NCBI GenBank assembly: GCA_014058105.1 | Contig: JACGCM010000940.1 | Location: forward strand, 558,001 to 622,000 | From: Kingdonia uniflora | Lineage: Eukaryota; Streptophyta; Magnoliopsida; Ranunculales; Circaeasteraceae | Length of the DNA: 64,000 bases | Reading direction: 5' to 3' | The notes under the pieces: generated by a model | Database searches by the model: none | Seen by the model: only the letters and a program-made list of their open reading frames with translations | What the model was told of the DNA's origin: nothing | Shown here: one piece after another, positions 1-12,400 of the stretch | Position numbering within the stretch: position 1 is the stretch's first letter | Layout of the letters: every line of letters begins with the position of its first letter | Position numbers and translations under genes: made by a program

Positions 1-1239
1 TATAAGTCTAAATATTGTAAGCTAATTGTCTGATAAATTTTATTGTTGCTACCCTTTTAGTTTTGATTCTAAATAGAAATTTACTTCTCCGAGTCTATGT
101 TCTCTACAAAAGAGATGTTCTGATGATAAACCACGTACCTCAAATTGAAAAAGTGAAAGATGTCAAATAAAAACATTAGATCTGGCAGAAACACTATACC
201 ATTGTTGTTTAGGGAAAGATGCAACACCTTTAGGGGGTTGTAGAGAATAGGTTAAGAGACAAGTAGAGAGTTTTAGAGAAATTTCTTCTTCTTCCACGAC
301 TTCTCTCAACAAAGCACATAATTAAAGACTTTTCGACTATTGTGAGAAATATTAATAATTACACACTGATAACAAAGAATTCTTAAACTCTGACAGTACT
401 TATAACCAATAGCTCACAAGTTCAAACTAAACAAATTCTCACAAGTGGTGGTGGATTAATGTGTAACCATTACAACATTGAGTGGTTAGATGCCTAGGGT
501 CTTCACAATTCCCTTCCGATTAACTTAGAGACTCCTATTATCATATCCCTCAAGCACTTACATAAATTCACGATTCAAGTCAGTTCTGTCTCCTTCAGTT
601 AATAAATAAAGTCAATTATTTAAAATGAATAAAAAATTTCATCAAAAGTTCACCGAAGGGAACATATCAAGCAGAGCAGATGCCCCACAATGGTATACTT
701 ACATCCACGCCCAAGACTAGAGAAAGCAATATAAGTAAGAATCTTACCGTAGATCTCTTTTTTATTGAGCGTCGCCCCAGAAATCCCGTACTTCAAATTG
801 AAAACAAACAAACAAAATGGCCGGTGATTTAAGAATTGAGTTTTGGTAGGTGCCATATATGTCCTTAAATGGAGAGGTAGGTCTTATATCTGCAAAGAAG
901 AAGATGAGTGTTTCGCCACTTATTGATCCATTATTACTTGGCTTTGTGATTGTTGATCTACTTTGACGAAGTTGGGCTAAGATTGAGTCATACTTGGGGA
1001 TTCTAGCTTAGTTTTTTGATAAATGTTAACTTCCTGATAGAGAACAAGGATTATCTAAGACAAACCAGATAAAAAAGTACAATATATAAACAAACAAAAA
1101 GAAGGTAAAATGGTCCTCCAAGGCAAGAAACCGCCGTGAACCTCCTAGGATGACAATGCCATCTTTCCACCTAGCTACAAAAAAAATCTAAGAACATCCA
1201 TTTCTTATTAAACATTAATTTAATCCATAAAAAACAAGA

Positions 1240-1660
1240 CATTTTTTATCGAGGTAATAACTTTCTTTTTCGTATGTTCTTTTCCTTTGAATTTCCTTGC
1301 ATTCCTTTCAAACCAAATTGCCTATATTGCAAAAGGGACAAACCGCCACATAATTTTACCTTGTCCAATTTTTTTATTCAAGTTCCATTCTGATAAGAGG
1401 ATCATTATACTATTAGGAGTAGGATGCGACCAGGTAAAACTAGTTTTGGTAAATAAATCTAATTTTTTTGGGCAAAAAGACAATGTAGAAAAAGTTGGTA
1501 AATGGATTCTCCAATATGCGTACATATGGAATAATAATTTGCAAATAAAACCTTGCGTTTACGTAAATTATCAATAGTAAAAGTCGTGTTCAAGTAGACA
1601 GTCTAAACAAAAGATGCCACCTTGGTTGGAAGTTTAGCCGATCAAAATTTCTTACTAAAA
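1240..1660 (-). mobile_element. LINE 3'-end remnant (zinc-binding RT C-terminal region)
   Basis: On the minus strand 1525-1322 reads as a decayed match to the same region of the better preserved LINE at 11130-11372. Shared features in order are a FCP/FAESIW-type block, a SWPHP-like block, a NWN core, then GKIMWRFVPFAI against [12 protein letters not shown], and after a stop AIWFERNARKFKG. The plus-strand text at about 1553-1640 (gcgtttacg..attatcaat..) also matches the LINE at 30800-30880. No intact frame or poly-A tail remains. The element is an L1-like plant LINE and sits antisense in the CCT1 intron. Confidence 0.65.
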
Positions 1661-3180
1661 ATAGGTACTTGAACTAAGAGGTTGGGCTCAAAAGAGGCTT
1701 GTAGAAAGGATTAGCAAAAAATATCCTTTTTCGCAATCCACCTAAATTTTACTATTCTCAGTCTGCGTAAAGGTGAAAATTAGTCGGTTTACAGAAAAAA
1801 GATGCAAATGTAGTCATCTCGTTATCATTGAAACAATGCCGATACTCATGGCCTAGTATTGTTTAATTGCCTAAAGGGTCTTTTCTCAAGAGCAGGATGT
1901 ACACTTGATTATTGTTTTCATCTAAAAAGTTCCCATGTAAGTGACGATTTTTTTTAGTGTTTGATTCATTTTGTTTTGTTTATTTAATTGTTGATTTTTG
2001 TTTAATCTAAGTGCTTAATTAGGTTTTGTTACGCAAATTGTAGGCATTTTTTGTTGTTGAAATTGCATTAGACAAGTATGATTTGTAGATCGGGAGAGAA
2101 GGAGAATTCTGGGTTTAATATAGAAGAAAGAGGGTTTTGGATTGGGGATAAATATTTTACTTTTGATCAAAATTTTCGGTGTTCTGGGGAATACAAAATC
2201 TCAATACTTCAATCAGTTTTTAGATCTCAACCAGTGGATAAAAAATGATTGACTCTGGTTTGATATAGCATCTACTTTGTTTTTGCTAGAAAAAGTCTCT
2301 TTTGGATATATCGTTCAAGTGGCATTAGTCTGAAAATTTTGAAAGAGGGACCAATTCAAGTGGCCAACCGTAGTTGATTGATGTAATCTATGAAATTGGG
2401 AAGCATATCCTTAAGTGAGCATTAGCATATTATGATTGGGAAAATTCAATTGTCTCCCATTCTTTCACTGTTCAATTTAAACATGCATATCTAACCGCAT
2501 CATTATGCATGCCCTTGTCACATACCCATCGAAATGGTTTTTTTCCTTCCTGAATTAGTATGTCTTTGACTCTTTGTTATGTAGGTTAAAAGAAATACGC
2601 TCTTGTAAAAAAATGTTGGAAGGATAATGCGTTATTCTATGAAGACCCATGTTCCTATTGATTGTATTGAAAATGTTAAGGCTCTTGGCTTTTTGGTTCA
2701 CTTTGAATCGTTCAATCTTCAAAAGAAGTCGAACTTGAATTTTTGATAAAACGAAAAAGAAGTCTAACTTTTTCTAATGAAGTTAATAAGTTTTTGATCC
2801 TGAAATCACATGAACTAGATGAATTTAGGGTGATTACCTCATCCTAGTAATGTTATCTAACTTTTATCGACGTTGAGCCATGAAAAATCCATTCTCCGTC
2901 GTCTCTACCTTATACGTCTATTTGAGTAATTTGGTTTGAAAGTAATTCGAGAAAGTTCGGAGGGTAGAATCGGCCGCATGAGGGTGTTATTGTCAAGATA
3001 AAATTACTTATTTTTTGCTGGAGCTAAGTGGGAACCTGGCAAACTGGCAATGGATATGGTTGTAATGTTTGCTGTCTCATGGTTTAGTGGAGGGATGTAT
3101 TCATAGGTGTCTCTTAAATCTGTTGGTTCTTGGTATCCAGCTCCATAAGGGTTGGCTTTAAGTTTATTTTGTTCTTCTAA

Positions 3181-3330
3181 CTTTTTTTTTTTTTTTTTGT
3201 GGGTTTGAGGGGTCCATGCTAGGCCACACTCTCCTGTGTGGGTGATCAATATACTTTTTCCATATTGATAAAATGTAAACTCAACAAAAAAGGGGAATAA
3301 CTCAGATTCCAACGCATGTTTTATTTCATG
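3181..3330 (-). repeat. Possible A-tailed retroposon tail (antisense)
   Basis: A run of about 18 T at 3181-3199 heads a short unit, which is what an antisense insert with a poly-A tail would give. The unit reads on the minus strand into a block (gtgtggcctagcatggaccc) that is not part of CCT1. A minus-strand open frame crosses the A-run (3312-3004), but the lysine run in it is just the A-tract. I could not find target-site duplications, so the class (SINE or LINE tail) is a guess. Confidence 0.3.
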
Positions 3331-3428
3331 TTCATTTTAGTCCTGTATTTTTAGTGAAAACTTCTCATTGTTTAAAGGTTCCTCTTTTCTATGGCTAAAG
3401 GATTGGCTTTTGTGATTTGTCTTTCCAG

Positions 3429-6400
3429 GTTGTAGGTGCAGTTCAAGCAGTAAAGACAACCAATGCACGTGGGGAGACTCGATACCCAATAAAGGTTGGT
3501 TGCTTAAACTTTAATCTCCTCCTGAAACGTATGAGTTAAGTATGTCTGTGTTATCAATCATATTGATTATCAATATTTTGAGTCATTCATATTTTTGTTC
3601 AGTCGGATAGTTTTTTTTTACTCTAAGATATGAGAGAGTGTTTATCATTCTGATGTGTGAATTCTAATGCTCTAATGTCTCTTTCACGGTACAGGGCATC
3701 AATATTCTGAAAGCTCATGGAAAAAGTGCAAAAGACAGCTACTTGCTTAATGGTTATGCTATAAATAGTGGTCGTGCTGCCCAAGGAATGCCTACTAGGG
3801 TTTCCCCTGCAAGAATTGCCTGTCTTGATTTTAATCTACAGAAGACAAAAATGCAAATGGGCGTCCAAGTTCTAGTTAATGATCCTAGGGAACTTGAGAG
3901 GATTCGCCAAAGGTAATATTGACATCCTACCCCACCCCATCCTTCACTATCCTTTATTCTCCAAGAACCCATGCAGATACTTGTTATTTTCGTAAACCTT
4001 CCAAGTTTGGTGCAACTGATTATCACCAAATTCACTTTCATTGTTGCAGAGAAGCTGATACTATGAAAGAGCGGATTGAGATGATTTTGAAAGCAGGAGC
4101 CAATGTTATTTTGACTACCAAAGGAATTGATGACATGGCACTTAAGGCAAGTATTTCTTATATAAATATTTAGAAGTTATTGATGACATGACACTTAAGG
4201 CAATTATTTCTTATATAAATATTTTGAAGTACTACTGTGTTTTGTTCTTTTTCTAATAGATGTCATTTTTCTCAAATGTCACTTTAGTACTTTGTCGAAG
4301 CTGGGGCAATTGCTGTGAGGCGTGTCCGCAAAGAGGATTTACGCCATGTTGCCAAGGCAACGGGTGCAACTGCGGTATATTTTATGAAGTTATACACGTC
4401 TTCATACTTAAATCAGTTTAGATGCTTGTTAGTGTTCCAAGACTGTTATTCCTTTGAATCACACTATTTTCTGATCTCAAATAATATGCGTAAGCCGTGC
4501 TGATGCAGGTTTCAACATTTGCTGATATGGAAGGAGATGAAACATTTGATGCTTCATTTCTCGGTTCTGCGAATGAAGTTATTGAGGAACGCATATCTGA
4601 TGATGATGTAATTTTGATAAAAGGAGCAAAAACTTCAAGTGCGGTACGTGAATGCCAAACTGGCATTTCATATCGAAATACCTAAATATGAAAAGTAGTA
4701 AATTTAGAATTTTTAATTTAATAAATGACGTTTTGATATGCTTGTAATTTGTCTTGTCTCATCTTTATTCAGGTTTCCCTAATCCTTAGAGGGGCAAATG
4801 ACTACATGCTTGATGAGATGGAAAGAGCGTTGCATGATGCTTTGTGCATTGTTAAGAGGACCCTCGAGTCTAATATGGTAATCCTCTATTATAGACCTGT
4901 TACTCTTTTATCATTTGGAAATTTAACTTTTCATGAGAAACTGAATGTCCCCCCTCCCCCCTCTTTGGTGCACCCCCTGTCCACTGTGATTCAGTTAGAA
5001 TGATATTTATTGTATCATCATCAGGATGTATTGAAATCGTGAAAGACATCTTGCACTTAGTTCCACGTCTCTAGAGATGTTAACTTCTTCCTGCTGAACG
5101 AAATTAAGGACCACTATAAACTCAAAACCATTGAAAATCTTACCCTCCTTTTTTACAGAAGGCTAAAGTCTGAAGTTAATTTTGTAGAGATTTTTCGCTG
5201 TTAAAGTTTACGATAAATGGCTTGGTGTACAAAAATAAACTTTTCACAAGATCACTAATAGGAAAAATTGAATTAGCACCATTTAATGCCTCAAAGTGGG
5301 GACAAAAGAGTAAGGGAAAGCTTTAAATAGAAAGGAGTTAGTGGATTTAAATGCTAACTTATGCAATGAAGAGTAGGCTGATAGAGACGGTCTTTATTTC
5401 GACAGTTTAGAGCTGTATTTATCTGAGGACAAAAGCAAGCTATCACTGATTAGAATTACTTTGCTCGCCTTATGTAAGTGGACTTTATCATGCTAGTTCA
5501 TGAGCTTTCCATTGGTTGTTTTCTCGGGGTTGAGATGAATAATACGTTCATTAGACTCGTTTGTAAGGTCCAGGGGACTTTCAGACTCATTAGAATGAGT
5601 GGGATGTTCTTATAAATCAATTCTATGAGACGTTGGCAACTAAATTGACAGTGATTTTTTGTCTAAGATCGTTGCGGGTGATCAGGGGGCTTTCAGCATT
5701 GGTAGTCAAATGCACAGGGGTTTTCTTATTGTTAATGAGTGCATTTACTCTAGAAAGAGGAGCATCGACAAAGCTTACAATCACGCTAGCTGAGAGTTAT
5801 GGATTATATGTTGGTAAAGAAGGGTTGTGGTTAAATTTAGAAGTGGGTGCATAATTGTATTTCTTATGTTTCCTTTTTCCTCTTTGTTAATTGATCCTCG
5901 ACGGATTATTTTAAAAGTTCTTCAGATCCGGGAATTATTTGGTGGGTCTCTCAATTTAGAATTTGGGATAAATTCTAAATTAGTTGTGACCTATAATATC
6001 TTTGGATGTACAGTCCTTTGTTTCTCTATTGTTGGCAATGGGTATAAATCATATCTGTGACAATGATATCTATATGTAATAGGAAAATTGCTAAGTTCGC
6101 AGGGAATGCTAAGAGTAGAGTTAAACTTACACTCACTGGATTACTCACCAAAATCTGGAAGGGCAGAAAGAGATTTTTATAATGCAAAGCTTCAAACCTA
6201 GGTTTATCTTCTATTTCTCTACTTTTCTATTTGACCTTCTGAGGTGAAGAACCCCAATCAAGATCCGTTTTCTAGTATGAGCCTGAGGGCTGTGTTACTG
6301 TTTTTTTCAACGAATTTTGCCAAATTCACGAATTATTTGCGAATTGAGCGAATACTCGCAGAATTAATTGCCAAAATCTGAAAGGGCAGAAAACGATTTT

Positions 6401-9400
6401 GATAATGCAAGCTTCAAAACTAGGTTTATCATCTCTTTCTCTACTTTTCTATTTGACTTTCTGAGGCAAAGAATCCCAGTCAAGAACTTTTTCCCAGTAT
6501 GAGCCTGTGGGCTGTGTTACCGTTTTTTTTTAGCGAATTTTGATAAATTCACAAATTATGCCAAATTCACGAATTATTTGCGAATTTGGCAAGTAATCGC
6601 TTAATTAATTGGACTACCCCTAATACGCTGATTTATTCGAATTTTATCTTAAATTCAACATCTTATTATTATTTATACTTTAGTGGGGTTACGAGAGGTT
6701 TTTAGTTTGGGTAGGTGGGACTTGAGGATTTCACATCTTATATACGCTGATTTATATTGATTTTCTACAGGCAAGTATTTTTTTTTCGGGACTAAGGGTG
6801 AACGCTAGGAGGATCTGCATGATGGGTGTTCATGATGTAATCTTTGAGGATGCGTTGGCCAAGGTTTTGGGGGTGGGGAGATTCTTTCCTCCCATTGATT
6901 GTTAGGGGTGGGAGCAAAAGTGGGTTTGTCCGTAGTGCTGGGGGCGATTCTCCTGCTTTGAAGCTGTAGGAGATGATCTTATAGAGCAAAGACAAATTGG
7001 TGTCTTGTAGTGAGCAAGGTGATTAAAAGGCTTAAATAGTCTGAGGGTAGGATACTCTCCCCGAAGAAGTGGAGCAAAAGTGGGTTTGTCCTAGTCTACC
7101 ACTTCTTCAATTTCTGTCTGTCAGTGTGGAGAAAGAGATTAAGAAGGTTATGCATTACTTCTTCTTGCATAACACGATACGACAAAATATCACGATTTAA
7201 TCGCCCATATTGGTGGACTGTAGTTGTTACGGATTTGAAGGGCTGATTAGGTGGAAATAAGTTATACTGGAAGACCCTTGATATGTTCTTGTTTCCAGTC
7301 ACTTCAGTGAGGCATTTTTTGCCTTTTATCTTCTCTATTTTCCAATGTTAGTGGACATAGCTATCCTTTTTTTTGCTTGTATTTTCTCTTTTCTCTAAAT
7401 CTATTAAAAAAGATAAAAAAAAGTTGACTAAATACAGTAAAGTATTTATGGGTTTGGATTGGAAAGGGTAAAACTGTAGAGTAATGTCATTTTTGATAAA
7501 TAACAAGTAAACTGAAGGTATAAGTGGTTGAAAGTCGAGAGGGGTATTGAGTATTTTCTTGTGCAGATTGTAGGGAGTAATCCATAAGATCTGCAACAAG
7601 CTGAGACGATTAAGTTCCCTTTGTTTTAGGCAGAGTCAAAAAGATTAGGTTTGGAAGGATGCGTGGGTCTTCCGCTCTAATGTCAGATATCCCTACTTTG
7701 TACTCTTTCCATTTTTAGAAAGTTAGGGGCAAACTCTTATTAGAATGACAATTTTAGATATTTTCTTATTCAGTTAGAATTTACCTCCATTGCTTGTTTG
7801 ATCTAGATATTAGGACTTGAAGGCCTCATCCAGATCCATAAGATCTGCAACAAGCTGAGACGATTAAGTTCCCTTTGTTTTAGGCAGAGTCAAAAAGATT
7901 AGGTTTGGAAGGATGCGTGGGTCTTCCGCTCTAATGTCAGATATCCCTACTTTGTACTCTTTCCATTTTTAGAAAGTTAGGGGCAAACTCTTATTAGAAT
8001 GACAATTTTAGATATTTTCTTATTCAGTTAGAATTTACCTCCATTGCTTGTTTGATCTAGATATTAGGACTTGAAGGCCTCATCCAGGTAGGGATGATAG
8101 ATGGGCCTGGATTCACAGCACTAATTAACACTTTTCTTTGAGCTCCTACTTTACTCCCTACCCCCTTGTTTGAACCTACAAAACATTAATGGACTCTAAA
8201 CGCTGCTCCTAAAATGTACTTTCTTACTTAGACTGCAGCACTAAGGAAAATTTGAACTGTGGATAATTTAATGAATTGGGTCCTAGGTAACCTATGCTAT
8301 ATTTGTCAGTCTGTCGGAGAGACAATGAACCAATCTTGTTGCATTGTGAGGTTGCAACCAAGGTATGGGCTGTTTTCCTGATTCAGCAAGGGTTCGGTCT
8401 TTGTGGGAAAAAAGGGTGGCTTTTGCTAATGTGGATGAGTGCCATGATGTGTTGTTGAATCGGTTCTTTTCAAATTGTCCCTTTTGCAGTACTTTATGGC
8501 ATTTCATGCGTGAGGAACAACTGCTATTGATAGAAAATGTTGTGTTTTCCTCCAATCAATCTATCTAATCATGCAATGGCGGCAGAGGGATATTTTTGAA
8601 GACTTCATGGTCAGATAGACACATCTTTTTGTTAGTTACTTGGGCCAATTAGCCTCTGTTCTTTTATTCTCTCCCTTTTTGCCCTTGATGTAACATCATG
8701 TTTCTTCTAGATTTTCTCCAGACCATTCTTTCATTAATATACATCCTCTCTTGTAAAATGTTAAATAAAATCTGCTGTATTCTCGGTTACTAAAAGCTGT
8801 CGACACACAACTGAAACACATTGCTTTTGTTTATACTCGCGTAGTTTTTAGGTCATGTCTTACTGATATAAGTTGTGGTGGACCAGGTTGTCGCTGGTGG
8901 AGGTGCTGTTGAGGCTGCTTTATCTGTGTACTTGGAAAATTTTGCAACGACATTGGGATCCCGAGAACAGTTGGCTATTGCAGAGTTTGCTGAATCACTT
9001 CTAATTATTCCAAAGGTAAGCAACCCTTAGCAACTTGGGTTACAGCATAAGTGTTATACATGAAAATTTTGATTTATATACAATCACAAATCCAAAAATG
9101 TGGTAAAAAAGTCTGTTTATGTATTTAAGTATAAAACAACACATGTATTAACTTATAACAATTTTCCCCCCAATATTCTTCCGTACTTTAATATTAGTCC
9201 ATGAATAGATTAATATGTGCATTTTTTTTGCTAGGCAAAGCTGGGTTTAGGGACCCCCGGACCACAATGAATTGATGAATAAGGCTTTACATCCTGATGT
9301 ATTGTGTACCCCTAACATCCTCATGAAGTTTGACTCGCGTTAGGTGTTAGGGGACAATACCTATTTGTCTCTCTGAAAACCAAAAAAATATTATAAACTC

Positions 9401-12400
9401 TTCAAACTTCCCAATAATATCTCTAATTTCTTGAGCAAGAAAAAAACCAGTCCAAGGGACTTCAGCTCCATTTCTGAAATAGTGCACTAGCAGCTGAGAG
9501 TCAGTGACAGCCTATAACCTTGAGCATCCAAGTTGTTTGCCTAGTTGCAGTCCTCTCAATAAAGCTTGCATCTCATGGTATATGACTGAAATAGGTTGTT
9601 GCAGTCCACTAAATGCTGAGATGCAGACCCCTTGGTGATCCCTCAACAGTCCACCATAACCCCCTTTGTTGTCACTGTATGATCCAGCAGAGTTAAGCAA
9701 AATGACCTCTTCTGGTGAGGGTTCCTAAAAGCAGTGAGTCAATGATCAATACTTGATCACTAGTAGTGATCACTGGCATACAGTATTTTGGGGCAATTTT
9801 CGATGCAGTGCTTAATCTTCTAGCTGTGGGGCTATCCAGCACTCTGACTACATTTAACTGCAGTCAGTGAGAAGAATCCTGAATAATGTTCTTGTAAAGC
9901 TGGTTTCTTGGCATAGCTGAGTTCTTAAAATCATATTGTTTCTATACTTTCGCACATGGTACAGAAAAGAGCTAAAAGCTGCAGATAATACTTTGATGGC
10001 TATTGCATTTTTGTCCATGGAGCAGGTCCTCTTCAGTAAGAGTGCCTGTTACCCTGTTTTCCCCATTTGCCTGGAGTATCTTTTGCCACATATTCTTATC
10101 CTACACACAGTTCATGAAGAGATGGTTCCCATCCTCATCCCCAGCTTTGCATATATCACACAAGGCTGAGTGTAGAACCCTTTTCTGCACAAGCACATGC
10201 TTGGTTGCTTTGCAACCTTTGAGCAGATGTCTTGGCACCATCTGTGGACTCCAACAAAGACAATCCCAGATCACAGGAATTCTAGTGACTTTCATGACAT
10301 TGAAGGTGTCAGAGAGAGTATAAATAAATACCTTGTGGGGAAGGTTTCCATATGATTTTGTCTTCAGATTGAACTTGAGCAATTTTTAGCAGATTTGGTA
10401 TGACGTCATCTTCTAGATTTTGCTGCAAGTGTCTAGGGAGGTTCCACTTCCCTGGGAAGTGACCATTCTTTCCTTGGTATTGTATCTGAAATCTTGTATG
10501 AACCCTGGGAGAAGTATTCATTTCTTGTGCCAAGGATCCCTCCAAAAAGTAGTATGAGTCCCATTCTCAATAAGAAGAGTAAATTTGCTTGCGTCATTCC
10601 TAGATTTTAAGATATTCCTCCAAGACCAAGAGCAGTCTGGAATAGGCACATACCAAAAGTTCCTTCTTTTGATGAGGTTTGCAGAAACCCATTTACCCCA
10701 TAAGCTAGTATCTCTTGAAGCTCTTAAGCGTTTGCTTCGTGGTTGCAGCATTGTTTCAAACTTGAAGTTTTCTCATCCCCAACCCTCCCTCTTTAATAGT
10801 CATTCCAGCGAGTAGCTCTTTTTTTTTTTTTTTTGATAATTGTAAATTTTATTTATGAAAGGATTCAAAGTACAAAGAGAAAGACAAAAACCACGCCTCT
10901 CCACGAGGAGGAACAAGAAAAAGCAGCAAACAAAATAAAAAACAGCCCTATACACCACCAAGCCTATCAAGAAGATCCAGTAATTGTTTCCTTCCACTTC
11001 ACCATGAGAGACTTGAAGGATGACCTTGACAATTCCGTCACAACTTTACTCCACCAGAAAATAAGAGCTTTAATAATGGACACTATGACTGAAGTTATCG
11101 ATTTCTTTCACTTTGAAATTTCTTGAATTTCACTCTAACCCAATAGCCCACATCACTGCAAAAGGAAGAAATCGCCTTAACATCTTACCATTACCAACAA
11201 GGTTATGTGTATTCCAATTTGTTAAGAACTCTTTAACATTCCTAAAATGCGGCCACGAAATGTCAGCTCCGGTAAACAATTCAATCCAAATACTCTCGGC
11301 GAAAGGGCAAAGAAGAAACAAATGATCGATGGACTCCCCGTGCTTTTTACACTGAGAAAAACCTGAACACAAGAATTTTGCGTTTAAGAAGATTATTAAT
11401 CGAGAGGGCTTTATTTAAGAACAAAGTCCAAGAAAAAAGACCTTAGGAACCCAAATACTCTTAAAAGGAAAGGAAAGAGTATCATGGAATGAATTATCTA
11501 AGGCCTTGTAGAATGTCTTCACTGAAAACAAACCTTTTGCGCATTCAATCCAGATCATCTTATCCTCTTCACCCGGACAATGATGAAAGCTAGTAAGTTT
11601 TTCCACAAGAGAAGTTATCAGTTCCATTTCCTAATCATTCAAGTTTCTATGAAAGCCGAGATTCCAAGACATTCTAATATGCCCCAAGTTCATCACCTCT
11701 TGAACTGAACTTATGATTATCTGATAAGGAGAATAACAAATGGTACAAATCTTTAAGCGAGGAATCAAGGAGCCACCGGTCCTCCCAAAATTTTACCTTG
11801 TTCCCAACTTCCACTCTAATTTTAATACCTCTACCAAAATTCTCGCTAATCTTCATCACTCCCTTCCACACCTGTACCCGAAAGCCTCGCCAACTTTCTT
11901 ACTACTACACCCGAAATCCTTCATTCCAAATCTAGAAATAATAACTTTTTTCCACAACTTGTCTTCTTGCCCGAATTTCCATAACCATTTACTTAACAAT
12001 GCCTCGTTCATTCTAGACAACTTCCTAATCCCCAACCCTTCTTTCTCTCTAGACCTACAAACTTGCTTCTAGCCATCTTGATGAATCTTGTGCTCCTCCA
12101 TTGTATCATTCCAATGAATTTTTTTAATAATCGATTTTAGCGTTTTTTCTACTCCTTTAGGGAGGGTAAACAACGACATATAATATGCCGGATGACTATA
12201 GAAAGTGCTTTTTAAAAAGGGCCACCCTCCCTCCTTTCGAAAGGTACTTGGTTTTCCACCCACTAAATCTCTTAGAAAATCTTTCAATCGCATGATCCCA
12301 AATTGCCTTAGATTTATACTTTACCCCTAACGGCAAACCCAAGTGCGAGGAAGGAAGTCTCCTCCCCACACCCCAAAGTCTATGCCAAAGACCCTAAACT

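Larger units (their letters stand above)
1..3428 (+). other. Upstream intron of CCT1; no exon recognised
   Basis: The first recognisable CCT1 exon begins after a good acceptor (pyrimidine-rich tract, then ag) at 3428, so this stretch is probably the 3' part of a long intron. I searched it for the conserved CCT1 N-terminal half (the NDGAT, GDGTT and TSMSSK regions) and found none of it. The stretch holds a decayed antisense LINE piece at about 1240-1660 and a poly-T-headed retroposon tail near 3181. I see nothing else definable, and the short open frames here look random. Confidence 0.6.

Noticed and set aside
3004..3312. Minus-strand 102-codon frame ending SHLAPAKNK
   Set aside because: It crosses a poly-A tract that gives a lysine run. 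The C-terminal text looks somewhat protein-like, but I cannot assign it or find splice support.
1..3428. Missing 5' exons of CCT1 inside the window
   Set aside because: I looked for the conserved N-terminal blocks in all plus-strand frames and found none; the exons must lie upstream.
3754..4041. Minus-strand 95-codon frame over CCT1 exon 3695-3912
   Set aside because: It overlaps a clear CCT1 exon on the other strand and shows no protein family; it is a shadow frame.
5633..6060. Two plus-strand frames in the 4-kb CCT1 intron as a nested gene
   Set aside because: No motif, no plausible start context and no splice sites; their composition is that of random AT-rich intron.
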